Shown piece by piece: positions 35,162-43,222 of a stretch of 64,000 nt of DNA. Numbering within the stretch: position 1 is the first letter of the stretch; every line of letters begins with the position of its first letter. Source of the DNA: Flavobacterium plurextorum (GTDB taxonomy: Bacteria > Bacteroidota > Bacteroidia > Flavobacteriales > Flavobacteriaceae); contig NZ_MUHD01000004.1 of NCBI RefSeq assembly GCF_002217395.1, positions 1-64,000 of the forward strand, read 5' to 3'. The notes under the pieces were generated by a model. The model ran no database searches. It was not told the DNA's origin and saw only the letters and a program-made list of their open reading frames with translations. The position numbers and the translations under genes were made by a program.

Positions 35162-35199
35162 TAAAAAAAAGTGCCAACAATTACGAAGGCACTTTTTAG
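35162..35199 (-). terminator. GSII terminator
   Basis: The arms AAAAGTGCC and GGCACTTTT around a 12-base loop, 21 bp past the stop codon of the minus-strand GSII gene. Confidence 0.8.
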
Positions 35200-35219
35200 A
35201 ATATAATGTAAGCTTTGAA

Positions 35220-36236
35220 TTATAGCGCTGAGTTAACAGTTTTGATAATTCTAGCAGCAATTTTGTATGGATCTCCGTTTGAAGCTGGTCTTCTGTCTTC
35301 CAACCATCCTTTCCATCCTTTTTGAACAGTCATTAAAGGAATTCTGATAGAACATCCTCTGTCTGAAACTCCATAAGAGAAATCGTGAATAGAAGCAGTT
35401 TCGTGTTTACCAGTTAAACGTTGGTCATTGTAAGCTCCGTAAACTGCGATATGCTCAGCAGTAACAGGACGGAAAGCCTCACAAATTCTTTCGTAAGTAG
35501 CTTGGTCTCCACATGATCTTAATACTTCATTAGAGAAGTTAGCATGCATACCTGAACCATTCCAGTCTGTATCTCCAAGTGGTTTTGGGTGGTATTCAAT
35601 ATAGTAACCATATTTTTCAGTCAAACGATCTAATAAGTAACGAGCAACCCAAATTTCGTCTCCAGCTTTTTTAGCACCTTTAGCGAATAATTGGAATTCC
35701 CATTGTCCGCAGGCAACCTCTTGGTTAATACCTTCAAAGTTAATTCCGGCAGCGATACATAAATCAGCATGTTCTTCTACTAATTTTCTTCCGTGAGTGT
35801 TTTTTCCACCTACAGAGCAGTAGTACATACCTTGTGGAGCAGGATAACCTCCAACAGGGAAACCTAATGGCAATAAAGTTTTAGTATCCATGATGAAATA
35901 CTCTTGTTCGAAACCAAACCAGAAATCATCATTATCATCATCAATCGTAGCTCTTCCGTTAGAAGGATGTGGAGTTCCGTCAGCAAACATAACTTCACAC
36001 ATTACCAAATATCCGTTAATACGAGTTGGATCAGGGTAAATTGCAACAGGAACTAATAAACAGTCAGAAGATCCACCTTCAGCTTGTCTTGTTGACGAAC
36101 CATCAAATGACCAATTTCCAAGTTCTTCTAATGTTCCTTTGAAATTTTCATGCTCTTCAACTTTAGTTTTACTTCTAAGATTTTGAGTTGGCTCGTATCC
36201 ATCTAACCAAATGTACTCTAACTTAATTTTAGCCAT
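35220..36236 (-). CDS. glutamine synthetase, eukaryotic-like type II
   Basis: Forms glutamine from glutamate, ammonia and ATP. The 338 residues are the short GSII class (bacterial GSI is ~470). Motifs: LEELGNWSFDGSSTRQAEGGSSDCLLVPVAIYPDP at the N-terminal beta-grasp, GFEQEYFI, CGQWEFQLF, NGSGMHANFSNE for ATP binding, and TGKHETASIHDFSYGVSDRGCSIRIP. It is divergent from the GSIII gene, sharing a 426-bp regulatory region; minus-strand TATATTTG at 36274-36281 is its -7 element. Confidence 0.96.
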   Translation of the reverse strand: MAKIKLEYIWLDGYEPTQNLRSKTKVEEHENFKGTLEELGNWSFDGSSTRQAEGGSSDCLLVPVAIYPDPTRINGYLVMCEVMFADGTPHPSNGRATIDDDNDDFWFGFEQEYFIMDTKTLLPLGFPVGGYPAPQGMYYCSVGGKNTHGRKLVEEHADLCIAAGINFEGINQEVACGQWEFQLFAKGAKKAGDEIWVARYLLDRLTEKYGYYIEYHPKPLGDTDWNGSGMHANFSNEVLRSCGDQATYERICEAFRPVTAEHIAVYGAYNDQRLTGKHETASIHDFSYGVSDRGCSIRIPLMTVQKGWKGWLEDRRPASNGDPYKIAARIIKTVNSAL

Positions 36237-36662
36237 AATAATATAATTTTGTTTTTTTGTTTTTTCGCTGGGTCAAATATAGATTTATTTTTTTAGTCCT
36301 AAAAATTAGGGGGCTATTTTGTTTATCGGACTATAATTTTTTTGAGAAGCGCAATTTTGAGAGGGGTATATTTTTAAAAAAGCAATTTTTAACACCTTAA
36401 AAAAATAAATTCGTAATAATTTGGGGTTCTTTTTGAATTTTAAGGTTAAGGAATTATGAAAAAATGTTTATTTATTGAGTAATACTATTGTTTTTTGTTA
36501 CAATTCTTTATAACAGATTCATTATTCTTTGAAAAAAGTGTCTTCTGTTGAGAAATCGTTGTTCAAAATTCTCGAATTTATGTTTAAAACAGGGGATTTT
36601 ATTGTTTATATTTGTCGATCATTTTTCAATGAAAATTAGTACGAATTTTTAAAATTATATAC
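36237..36662. promoter_or_regulatory. divergent GSII/GSIII control region
   Basis: Very AT-rich and gene-free. It holds the minus-strand -7 element of GSII (36274-36281) and the plus-strand -7 element of GSIII (TATATTTG, 36607-36614). The remaining ~320 bp is available for nitrogen-related regulation; no clear operator was recognised. Confidence 0.6.
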
Positions 36663-38852
36663 ATGTCAACATTACGTTTCCAAGCTTTGCAAGAAGCTTC
36701 TACAAGAAAGCCGGTACATTTTGAAGAGATTGGTAGAAAATCTAATCTTTTTGGTTCAAATGTGTTTAATGAAAAAGCCATGAAGCAATATTTAACTTCA
36801 GATGCTTTAAAGGGAGTAAGAGATGCTATTCAGCATGGAACTAAAATCGAAAGAAAACTGGCAGATTATATTGCCATGGGAATGAAAGAATGGGCGTTGG
36901 CAAAAGGTGTTACACATTATACGCATTGGTTTCAGCCTCTTACAGGAACAACTGCTGAAAAGCATGATGCATTTTTTGAAACTTCGTATGATGGCAGTGA
37001 CCCTGTAGAAAAATTTGGAGGTGCACAATTGGTACAACAAGAACCAGACGCTTCAAGTTTTCCAAACGGCGGAATCAGAAATACTTTTGAAGCCAGAGGT
37101 TATACAGCCTGGGATCCAACTTCGCCAGCTTTTATATATGGAACAACTTTATGTATTCCAACTGTATTTATTGCTTATACAGGAGAAGCTTTAGATAATA
37201 AGATACCTTTATTAAGAGCTTTATCTGCAATTGATGAAGCAGCTACAGAAGTTTGTAAATATTTTGATAAAAACGTAAAAAAAGTAACAGCAACTTTAGG
37301 TTGGGAGCAAGAGTATTTCTTGATTGATAAAGCTTTGGCAAATTCTCGTCCTGACTTAATGATGACTGGAAGAACTTTATTAGGACATACTTCGGCAAAA
37401 GGACAGCAGTTAGATGATCATTATTTTGGTTCTATTCCAACTCGTGCACTTACTTATATGAGAGATTTAGAGCAAGAATGTATGTTATTAGGAATTCCTG
37501 TAAAAACTCGTCACAATGAGGTTGCGCCAAATCAGTTTGAGCTTGCACCTATTTTTGAAGAAACAAATCTTGCGGTAGATCATAACTCTTTATTAATGGA
37601 TGTAATGCAAAAGGTTGCAGAACGTCATGATTTTAAAGTTTTATTTCATGAAAAACCTTTTAAAGGAGTAAACGGTTCAGGAAAACACAATAACTGGTCG
37701 CTGGCAACAGATACAGGAGTTAATTTATTGAGTCCGAGTAAAACGCCAATGAGCAATTTACAGTTTTTAACCTTCTTTATTAATACAATCAAAGCAGTTA
37801 ATGATAATGAAACTTTGCTTCGTGCTTCTATCGCAACAGCAAGTAACGATCATAGATTAGGTGCAAATGAAGCGCCGCCGGCAATTATGTCTGTATTTAT
37901 TGGTGCACAGTTAACAAAAGTACTGTCAGAATTAGAAAGTGTAACAACTGGAAAATTATCTCCAGAAGAAAAAACAGATCTTAAATTAAATGTAGTTGGT
38001 AAAATTCCAGACGTATTATTAGATAATACAGACCGAAACAGAACTTCGCCTTTTGCCTTTACAGGAAATAAGTTTGAATTTAGAGCTGTTGGTTCAAATT
38101 CTAACTGTTCCAATTCAATGACTACTTTAAATGCTATTGTGGCAAAACAATTAATAGATTTTAAAAATGAAGTAGAAACTTTGATCGAGTCTAAAGACAT
38201 GAAAAAGGATGATGCTATTTTTAATGTTTTGAGAGAATACATCAAACAATCTAAAAAAATACTTTTTGAAGGTGACGGATATAGCGAAGCTTGGGAAAAA
38301 GAAGCAGCAAAAAGAGGTTTAAGTAATTTTAAAACTACTCCAGAAGCTATTAAAGCTAAAGTTTCTAAGCAAGCTTTGGATTTATTTGCTGAATTAGGCA
38401 TCTTTAACCATGTTGAAGCCGAAGCACGCTACGAAATAGAATTAGAAGAATACACGAAGAAAATTCAGATTGAAGGTAGAGTTTTAGGTGATATCGCTAG
38501 AAATCATGTTATTCCTACTGCAATACGTTATCAAAATACATTAATCGAAAATGTAAAAGGTTTAAAAGAGATCTTCGGAAAGGAATTTGAAACGATTGCT
38601 AAAGAGCAGATTATTTTAATAAAAGAAATTTCGGGTCATATAGAAGGAATCAATTCTAAAGTATTAGCAATGACAAACGAAAGAAAGAAAGCAAATCATT
38701 TAACTGATGCACAAAAAACGGCAGAAGCTTATTGTGATAAAGTAAAACCTTATTTTGAAGACATTCGTAACCACTGTGATAAATTGGAGCTTTTGGTTGA
38801 TGATGAAAGCTGGACCTTAACTAAATACAGAGAATTGTTGTTTACTAAATAA
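36663..38852 (+). CDS. glnN: glutamine synthetase type III
   Basis: A 729-residue GSIII enzyme making glutamine. GSIII signature segments: KPVHFEEIGRKSNLFGSNVF, LGWEQEYFLID (active-site Glu), RHNEVAPNQFELAPIFEETN, FHEKPFKGVNGSGKHNNWSL, RLGANEAPPAIMS and TSPFAFTGNKFEFRAVGS. The length is as expected for GSIII (~700-730). It is paired head-to-head with GSII; many Bacteroidetes keep both and use GSIII under nitrogen limitation, which is inference for this strain. Ends in a hairpin terminator. Confidence 0.97.
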   Translation: MSTLRFQALQEASTRKPVHFEEIGRKSNLFGSNVFNEKAMKQYLTSDALKGVRDAIQHGTKIERKLADYIAMGMKEWALAKGVTHYTHWFQPLTGTTAEKHDAFFETSYDGSDPVEKFGGAQLVQQEPDASSFPNGGIRNTFEARGYTAWDPTSPAFIYGTTLCIPTVFIAYTGEALDNKIPLLRALSAIDEAATEVCKYFDKNVKKVTATLGWEQEYFLIDKALANSRPDLMMTGRTLLGHTSAKGQQLDDHYFGSIPTRALTYMRDLEQECMLLGIPVKTRHNEVAPNQFELAPIFEETNLAVDHNSLLMDVMQKVAERHDFKVLFHEKPFKGVNGSGKHNNWSLATDTGVNLLSPSKTPMSNLQFLTFFINTIKAVNDNETLLRASIATASNDHRLGANEAPPAIMSVFIGAQLTKVLSELESVTTGKLSPEEKTDLKLNVVGKIPDVLLDNTDRNRTSPFAFTGNKFEFRAVGSNSNCSNSMTTLNAIVAKQLIDFKNEVETLIESKDMKKDDAIFNVLREYIKQSKKILFEGDGYSEAWEKEAAKRGLSNFKTTPEAIKAKVSKQALDLFAELGIFNHVEAEARYEIELEEYTKKIQIEGRVLGDIARNHVIPTAIRYQNTLIENVKGLKEIFGKEFETIAKEQIILIKEISGHIEGINSKVLAMTNERKKANHLTDAQKTAEAYCDKVKPYFEDIRNHCDKLELLVDDESWTLTKYRELLFTK

Positions 38853-38868
38853 CTTTCATTAACATTAA

Positions 38869-38902
38869 GTTAAAGCCTGTCTGTAAAAAGACAGGCTTTT
38901 TT
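38869..38902 (+). terminator. GSIII terminator
   Basis: The arms AAGCCTGTCT and AGACAGGCTT with a six-base loop and T run, 18 bp after the stop. Confidence 0.9.
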
Positions 38903-39090
38903 TGTGATTATGTTAATATAACTGTTTTTGGACTGAAGTATATCTTTTGTTTTGGCATAAATGTAAGGAAAATGTAAAAAGTAACTTTTTTCTTATTAAG
39001 GTAAAATTCAAATAGAGTAGTTCGTCGTTATAGTTTCGCATTTCATCGAAAACAGATTAAGATCTTGTAAAATACGTATTTATACCTGTT

Positions 39091-39118
39091 TTGATTATCG
39101 AGAAGTTTTCTAATTTTG
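39091..39118 (+). promoter_or_regulatory. curli operon promoter
   Basis: TTG (39091-39093), 17 bp, then TAATTTTG (39111-39118). This fits the Flavobacterium consensus TTG-N17-23-TAnnTTTG. Expected transcription start near 39125, leaving a ~120-nt leader before csgA. Confidence 0.7.
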
Positions 39119-39246
39119 AATATGAAAATGAGAGAATTAGCAGAAAAAACTATTCTCAAATGAAGGTTAAAATCCCCAGATTTTCTCCCCAAATTGCATA
39201 TACCTACATAATAATTTGTATTAATAACCAATTAAATATATTTATT

Positions 39247-39870
39247 ATGAAAAAAGTAATTTTAAGCATCTCCGCGATGCTATTTGCAGGTGTAGCGTTC
39301 GCTCAAGGTAATGTGAGTGATGTAGATCAGTTAGGTTTGTTAAATGGTGCGTTGGTAATCCAAGTAGGAGCATCAAACAATTCAGATGTTGATCAAATAG
39401 GTATTGCAAACGTTGCAATTGTTGGACAATACGGAGATGATAATGAGTCTAGTGTTGCACAATTAGGAGCAGGAAACGTTGCTGTAGTAACTCAAATTGG
39501 AGACGACAACAGTTCAACTATCGCACAAGGAATCTGGGTTGGAAACTTAGCAGTTACTACTCAAATCGGAGCTTACAACAATTCTGATGTATTACAAGTA
39601 GGTAATTTTAATGATGCTTACACTACTCAATTTGGAGCATTTAATAATTCAACAACATTGCAATTTGGAGATGACAACACTGCAGCAACTACTCAAGTAG
39701 GTTTCTTCAACAATGCCGCTACATTGCAATTAGGATGGGATAACTACTCTAGTATTGAACAATATGGAATTGGAAACTTTGCAGCAACTGCTCAATTTGG
39801 AAATGACCATATTAGTACAGTTACTCAAACTGGATTCCTAAACGGAAGTATAGTAATCCAATCTAACTAA
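39247..39870 (+). CDS. csgA: curlin-like amyloid major subunit
   Basis: A 207-residue secreted amyloid subunit. Signal peptide MKKVILSISAMLFAGVAFAQ, then about 16 half-repeats of ~11 residues with alternating Q-x-G and N patterns (SDVDQIGIANVAIV, QIGDDNSSTIAQ, NNSDVLQVGNFNDAYTTQ). These are the curlin-associated repeats that stack into beta-strand arches. Expected to polymerise extracellularly after CsgG-mediated export. I start it at 39247, where the signal peptide begins; the open frame from 39091 covers only the leader and promoter. First gene of the curli locus, followed by a strong hairpin. Confidence 0.92.
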   Translation: MKKVILSISAMLFAGVAFAQGNVSDVDQLGLLNGALVIQVGASNNSDVDQIGIANVAIVGQYGDDNESSVAQLGAGNVAVVTQIGDDNSSTIAQGIWVGNLAVTTQIGAYNNSDVLQVGNFNDAYTTQFGAFNNSTTLQFGDDNTAATTQVGFFNNAATLQLGWDNYSSIEQYGIGNFAATAQFGNDHISTVTQTGFLNGSIVIQSN

Positions 39871-39881
39871 ATAGAACCAAG

Positions 39882-39921
39882 AAAAGGAAGAATTTGATTT
39901 ATTAAATTCTTCCTTTTTTTA
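39882..39921 (+). terminator. csgA attenuator/terminator
   Basis: AAGGAAGAATTT / AAATTCTTCCTT with an ~8-base loop followed by seven T residues, lying between csgA and csgB. It should yield mainly a csgA-only transcript, with some read-through into the export genes. Confidence 0.8.
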
Positions 39922-39953
39922 TTAGAATTCTTTTTTACCACAATACCACAATT

Positions 39954-40430
39954 ATGAAACGTTTTGCCACTTATATTTTCCTATCCATTACAGGAATTTT
40001 ATTCTCTCAATCAATTGATGGGAATAGAAGTGATTACGTTTTAAATGAAATGAACAATCGCAATCAAAATCAAATAAACCAATACATTAAAAGCAGAAAT
40101 ATTGTAACGGTTTCACAAATTGGAAATTACAATCAGGCCAATTTAACCATTATCAGCAATAATGCTAATGTAATCGCTCAGCAAACAGGCAATACCAATT
40201 ATATGAATGTTTACAAAAAAGCTGACGAAATCAATCAATCCTACACGCAGACAGGCAACAATAATTATATAAGCGATTATTCCTTGTACACAAGAGGAGT
40301 CGCTTCAATGTCAATAAATCAGAACGGCAGTAATTTAACGGTTTTTAATTCAGGTTCAAATTCTATATCTAAAGATTTGATTATTAATCAATCTGGAAAT
40401 TCAGGAACAATATTTATATTCAATCGTTAG
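39954..40430 (+). CDS. csgB: curlin-like minor/nucleator subunit
   Basis: A 158-residue protein with a signal peptide (MKRFATYIFLSITGILFSQS) and less regular curlin repeats (QIGNYNQANLTIISNNANVIAQQTGNTNYMNVY, SINQNGSNLTVFNSG). By analogy with E. coli CsgB it may nucleate the CsgA-like fibre. That role is inferred from position and repeat type. It is separated from csgA by a terminator and lies only 4 bp before csgE, so it belongs to the export transcript. The assignment as CsgB rather than a second CsgA is uncertain. Confidence 0.75.
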   Translation: MKRFATYIFLSITGILFSQSIDGNRSDYVLNEMNNRNQNQINQYIKSRNIVTVSQIGNYNQANLTIISNNANVIAQQTGNTNYMNVYKKADEINQSYTQTGNNNYISDYSLYTRGVASMSINQNGSNLTVFNSGSNSISKDLIINQSGNSGTIFIFNR

Positions 40431-40434
40431 AATT

Positions 40435-41169
40435 ATGAAAAAGTATTGGAACATAGGAATTGTTTTTTTTGCCCTTTTTTTTTCTGAATCAGGATTCTCG
40501 CAGGTAGTTTATAAAGAAGTAAAAGCTAAGATAGAAGTAAAAGAAATTGAAAATCTTCTTGCTATTACAGGAACCGTAGAGAATTTAAAATCTGAGTTCA
40601 AGAATATCTCGTATAAGTTGACAGTATTCAAAAAAAGCAAATCAGGTTCAAATAAATCAAATAACGGACAAGACGGCAGAGTCACATTAGAACCCATTCA
40701 AAAAGTTGAACTATCAAAAACGCAGGTCAATTTTACAAAAGAGGATGAGATCATAATACTGTTATTAATTTATGATGAAAATAATGCCATTATAGGTAAA
40801 GACAGAGTTGTTTTTGGAGATGAAAAAGAATCAGATTCCGGAAAAGCTATTCCACAAGACGGAATCGAAATGATTGGAATTGTTGCTAATGACACTAAAA
40901 CAAAACTGGGAAATGATTTTTACGATTATTTTTATTCGCAATATTCGAAACTAAAAATTAATACCAGTAAAATCGTAACTGTTCAAGAGGAGTTGACTTT
41001 TGGGCGCACAACAAAAATTACGATTTTAGTGGATGGCGAAATAATTGAAGAATTTATTTCACGTCCAGATGAAGATTTCTTGAAATATATGGCTGATACA
41101 GCCGCTTCTAAAGCATTTAAATATTTTAAGGATCTCGAAAAACAAAGCAAAATTATAACTCAATACTAA
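40435..41169 (+). CDS. csgE: CsgE with an N-terminal CsgH-like domain
   Basis: Curli export chaperone/gating factor; 244 residues against ~130 in E. coli. Signal peptide (KKYWNIGIVFFALFFSESGFSQ). The C-terminal ~100 residues align with CsgE (IVANDTKTKLGNDFYDYFYSQY; TKITILVDGEIIEEFISRPDEDF), including the NDFYxxF motif. Residues ~25-130 form an extra beta-sandwich whose pattern (LTVFKKSKSGSNKSNNGQDGRVTLEP, then ILLLIYDENNAIIGKDRVVFGD) resembles CsgH, the periplasmic curli-assembly inhibitor. Thus inhibitor and gate factor appear fused. The CsgH assignment is by motif memory, not alignment. Starts 4 bp after csgB. Confidence 0.85.
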   Translation: MKKYWNIGIVFFALFFSESGFSQVVYKEVKAKIEVKEIENLLAITGTVENLKSEFKNISYKLTVFKKSKSGSNKSNNGQDGRVTLEPIQKVELSKTQVNFTKEDEIIILLLIYDENNAIIGKDRVVFGDEKESDSGKAIPQDGIEMIGIVANDTKTKLGNDFYDYFYSQYSKLKINTSKIVTVQEELTFGRTTKITILVDGEIIEEFISRPDEDFLKYMADTAASKAFKYFKDLEKQSKIITQY

Positions 41170-41234
41170 AATTGAGGAACGTTTTGTGTCAAGAAGAGTT
41201 GTGTTTTTAATGTAGGAAATAAAATTATATCAAT

Positions 41235-41708
41235 ATGAAAACTTTAGCTTTACTAGTTTGTTTAGCAGGTTTTAGTGCGGTCTCAAATGCACAAGATCTG
41301 GCTTATAAACCTATTAATCCTGCTTTTAGTGGTGGCGATACTTTTAATTATCAATGGCTGCTTAGTTCTGCCCAAGCACAAAATGATTTTAAAGAAGATC
41401 CAACGTCAGGATATAAACAACAGACTGATTTGGAACGTTTTAAAAGTACTTTGAATAATCAGCTTTTAAACAGGATTTCAAATTCGTTATTCGATGATCA
41501 ATTTGGATCACCAACAGGTTCCGGAACAGGAACAGGAACGGGGACAGGCACAGGTACTGGAACAGGAACTGGCGGCGGACTAAAACCAGGAACATATGTC
41601 TTTGGAACATTGTCTGTTGATATTTACAATTCTAATTTAGGAATGGTAGTAGATATTTTAGATATCGATACAGGCGAACAAACACAAGTAATTATACCAC
41701 CTCGATAG
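41235..41708 (+). CDS. csgF: curli assembly factor CsgF with a Gly-Thr linker
   Basis: A 157-residue exported protein. Signal peptide MKTLALLVCLAGFSAVSNAQ. The N-terminal CsgF pattern follows (LAYKPINPAFSGGDTFNYQWLLSSAQAQNDFKE), equivalent to the FRNPNFGGNPNN..LLNSAQAQNSYK segment of E. coli CsgF that enters CsgG. Next come a helical part (NNQLLNRISNSLFD), a low-complexity Gly-Thr run at ~95-115 encoded by a GGAACA-like hexamer repeat, and the C-terminal beta end (TQVIIPPR). The Gly-Thr run is not in E. coli CsgF. Surface-located with CsgG. Between csgE and csgG with gaps of 65 and 66 bp. Confidence 0.93.
   Translation: MKTLALLVCLAGFSAVSNAQDLAYKPINPAFSGGDTFNYQWLLSSAQAQNDFKEDPTSGYKQQTDLERFKSTLNNQLLNRISNSLFDDQFGSPTGSGTGTGTGTGTGTGTGTGGGLKPGTYVFGTLSVDIYNSNLGMVVDILDIDTGEQTQVIIPPR
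41518..41577 (+). repeat. hexamer repeat coding for the Gly-Thr linker of CsgF
   Basis: Imperfect tandem repeats of GGAACA/GGTACT inside csgF. Such repeats can vary in length by slippage in steps of two residues without breaking the frame. Confidence 0.7.
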
Positions 41709-41774
41709 ATTGTGGTTCCTTGTTTTTTTTCTTATACGTCAATTAGGTTCATGTTTTACTGTAAATAACTTATT

Positions 41775-43148
41775 ATGAATAAAAGTCCCCTTTTTATACT
41801 TTTAATAACTTGCCTATTCTCAGGATGTGGAGCTTATTTTAACCAGCCTGTAGGAGTTCAAAAGGCAGTATTTGGAGAAAATACTCCTGCAACTACCGCA
41901 TTAGTCGATATGCCTAAACCTAAAGAACAAATTGTTGTTGGGGTTTACAAATTTAAAGATCAGACCGGGCAGTATAAAGCTACTGAGTTAGGAAGTACTT
42001 TTAGTACTGCGGTTACTCAAGGTGCAACTTCAATTTTAATTAAAGCGCTGGAAGACTCTAAGTGGTTTATACCCATAGAACGTGAGAATCTGGGTAACCT
42101 TTTAAATGAACGAAACATTATCCGTTCCACACGTCAGGAATATGCCTCAAAAACAGAAGCTAATGAATCCGTTTTGACACCGCTTTTATTTGCGGGAGTT
42201 TTGCTCGAAGGCGGAATTATTTCTTATGATACTAATATTATAACAGGTGGTTTTGGTGCAAGATACTTTGGTGCGGGTGGTTCTACTCGTTATAGACAAG
42301 ATCGTGTTACAGTGTATTTAAGATTAGTCTCAACTTCTAACGGAAAAATCTTAAATACGGTTTATGTGTCTAAAACTATTTTGTCTCAAAGTGTAGACGC
42401 GAGTTTATTTAGATATGTAAATCTAAACCGACTTTTAGAAGTAGAAACTGGTTTTACTAGAAACGAACCTATTCAGTTGGCAGTTACCGAAGCAATCGAA
42501 AAAGCCGTTGAAGGTCTTATTGTAGACGGAATTAAAGATAAACTATGGGAAGTAAATGCGCCTAAAAATCAAGTTGATTCTTTTGTAGCAGAATATGATA
42601 AAGAAAAAAGTGAAGCCGATTTGGCACAATTATACAATAGAAATTTAAGTGAAAGAAGAGCTCGTTTTGGATTGGAAGCTTCTGGCGGAGTTGCCTTAAT
42701 GCAGGGTGATTATGCAAATCCAGTTCCGAAACCGCTGATTAGAGGTGCCGCGAAATTTTTCTTTACACCAACATTTGCATTAAGTGCTTCATCAAATGCT
42801 TTTTGGCTGGCAAACAAAAATAAGCTCGACGCAGGATATCTTTCCTTAGACCTCAATTTAGAATGTTTAATCTTACCTCGTGATGTATTTACCCCTTATA
42901 TTTTTGCTGGAACCGGGGTTGAATTCAATAAAAAATACGAAAATATAGCCAGTAAAGTTCAGTTTGGCGGCGGAGTCGAATATCTCGCAACAAATTATCT
43001 GGGAATAAAAGCCTTTGGAGAGTTTAATGTCCCTTTTAGCGATAATGTAGATTACTTAGTCAGCGGCGTTCGAGATGATTACTACTGGCGGTTTGGTTTA
43101 GGATTGACCTATTATTTCCCAAAAAGTTATAAGTACAAGAAGAAATAA
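41775..43148 (+). CDS. csgG: curli secretion channel CsgG with C-terminal barrel extension
   Basis: A 457-residue outer-membrane lipoprotein (lipobox ...LFSGC, Cys18) against 277 in E. coli. The first ~270 residues follow CsgG (PKEQIVVGVYKFKDQTGQYKATELGSTFSTAVTQGATSILIKALEDSKWFIPIERENLGNLLNERNIIRSTRQEY, ...AVEGLIVDGIKDKLW). The rest (about 300-457) is a separate beta-barrel-like domain (LEASGGVALMQGDYA, GYLSLDLNLECLI, YIFAGTGVEFNKKY, YYWRFGLGLTYYFPKSYK) with an aromatic-rich end typical of small outer-membrane barrels. Forms the export pore for curlin subunits. The role of the extension is unknown. Confidence 0.93.
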   Translation: MNKSPLFILLITCLFSGCGAYFNQPVGVQKAVFGENTPATTALVDMPKPKEQIVVGVYKFKDQTGQYKATELGSTFSTAVTQGATSILIKALEDSKWFIPIERENLGNLLNERNIIRSTRQEYASKTEANESVLTPLLFAGVLLEGGIISYDTNIITGGFGARYFGAGGSTRYRQDRVTVYLRLVSTSNGKILNTVYVSKTILSQSVDASLFRYVNLNRLLEVETGFTRNEPIQLAVTEAIEKAVEGLIVDGIKDKLWEVNAPKNQVDSFVAEYDKEKSEADLAQLYNRNLSERRARFGLEASGGVALMQGDYANPVPKPLIRGAAKFFFTPTFALSASSNAFWLANKNKLDAGYLSLDLNLECLILPRDVFTPYIFAGTGVEFNKKYENIASKVQFGGGVEYLATNYLGIKAFGEFNVPFSDNVDYLVSGVRDDYYWRFGLGLTYYFPKSYKYKKK

Positions 43149-43222
43149 TAAAACCTCGTGATATTTCCGGGTTCTTTATAAAATGATTACAGGAGTAAAT
43201 ACAATATAAGTTTAATAAAATT

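Larger units (their letters stand above)
38853..39246. other. intergenic region before the curli locus
   Basis: Terminator of GSIII, then AT-rich spacer and the csgA promoter. The leader of ~120 bp between the promoter and the csgA start is gene-free; the frame from 39091 runs through it but the signal peptide only begins at 39247. Confidence 0.6.

Noticed and set aside
39091..39246. N-terminal extension of the csgA-like protein
   Set aside because: The promoter (39091-39118) lies at the beginning of this frame, and a clean signal peptide starts at 39247.
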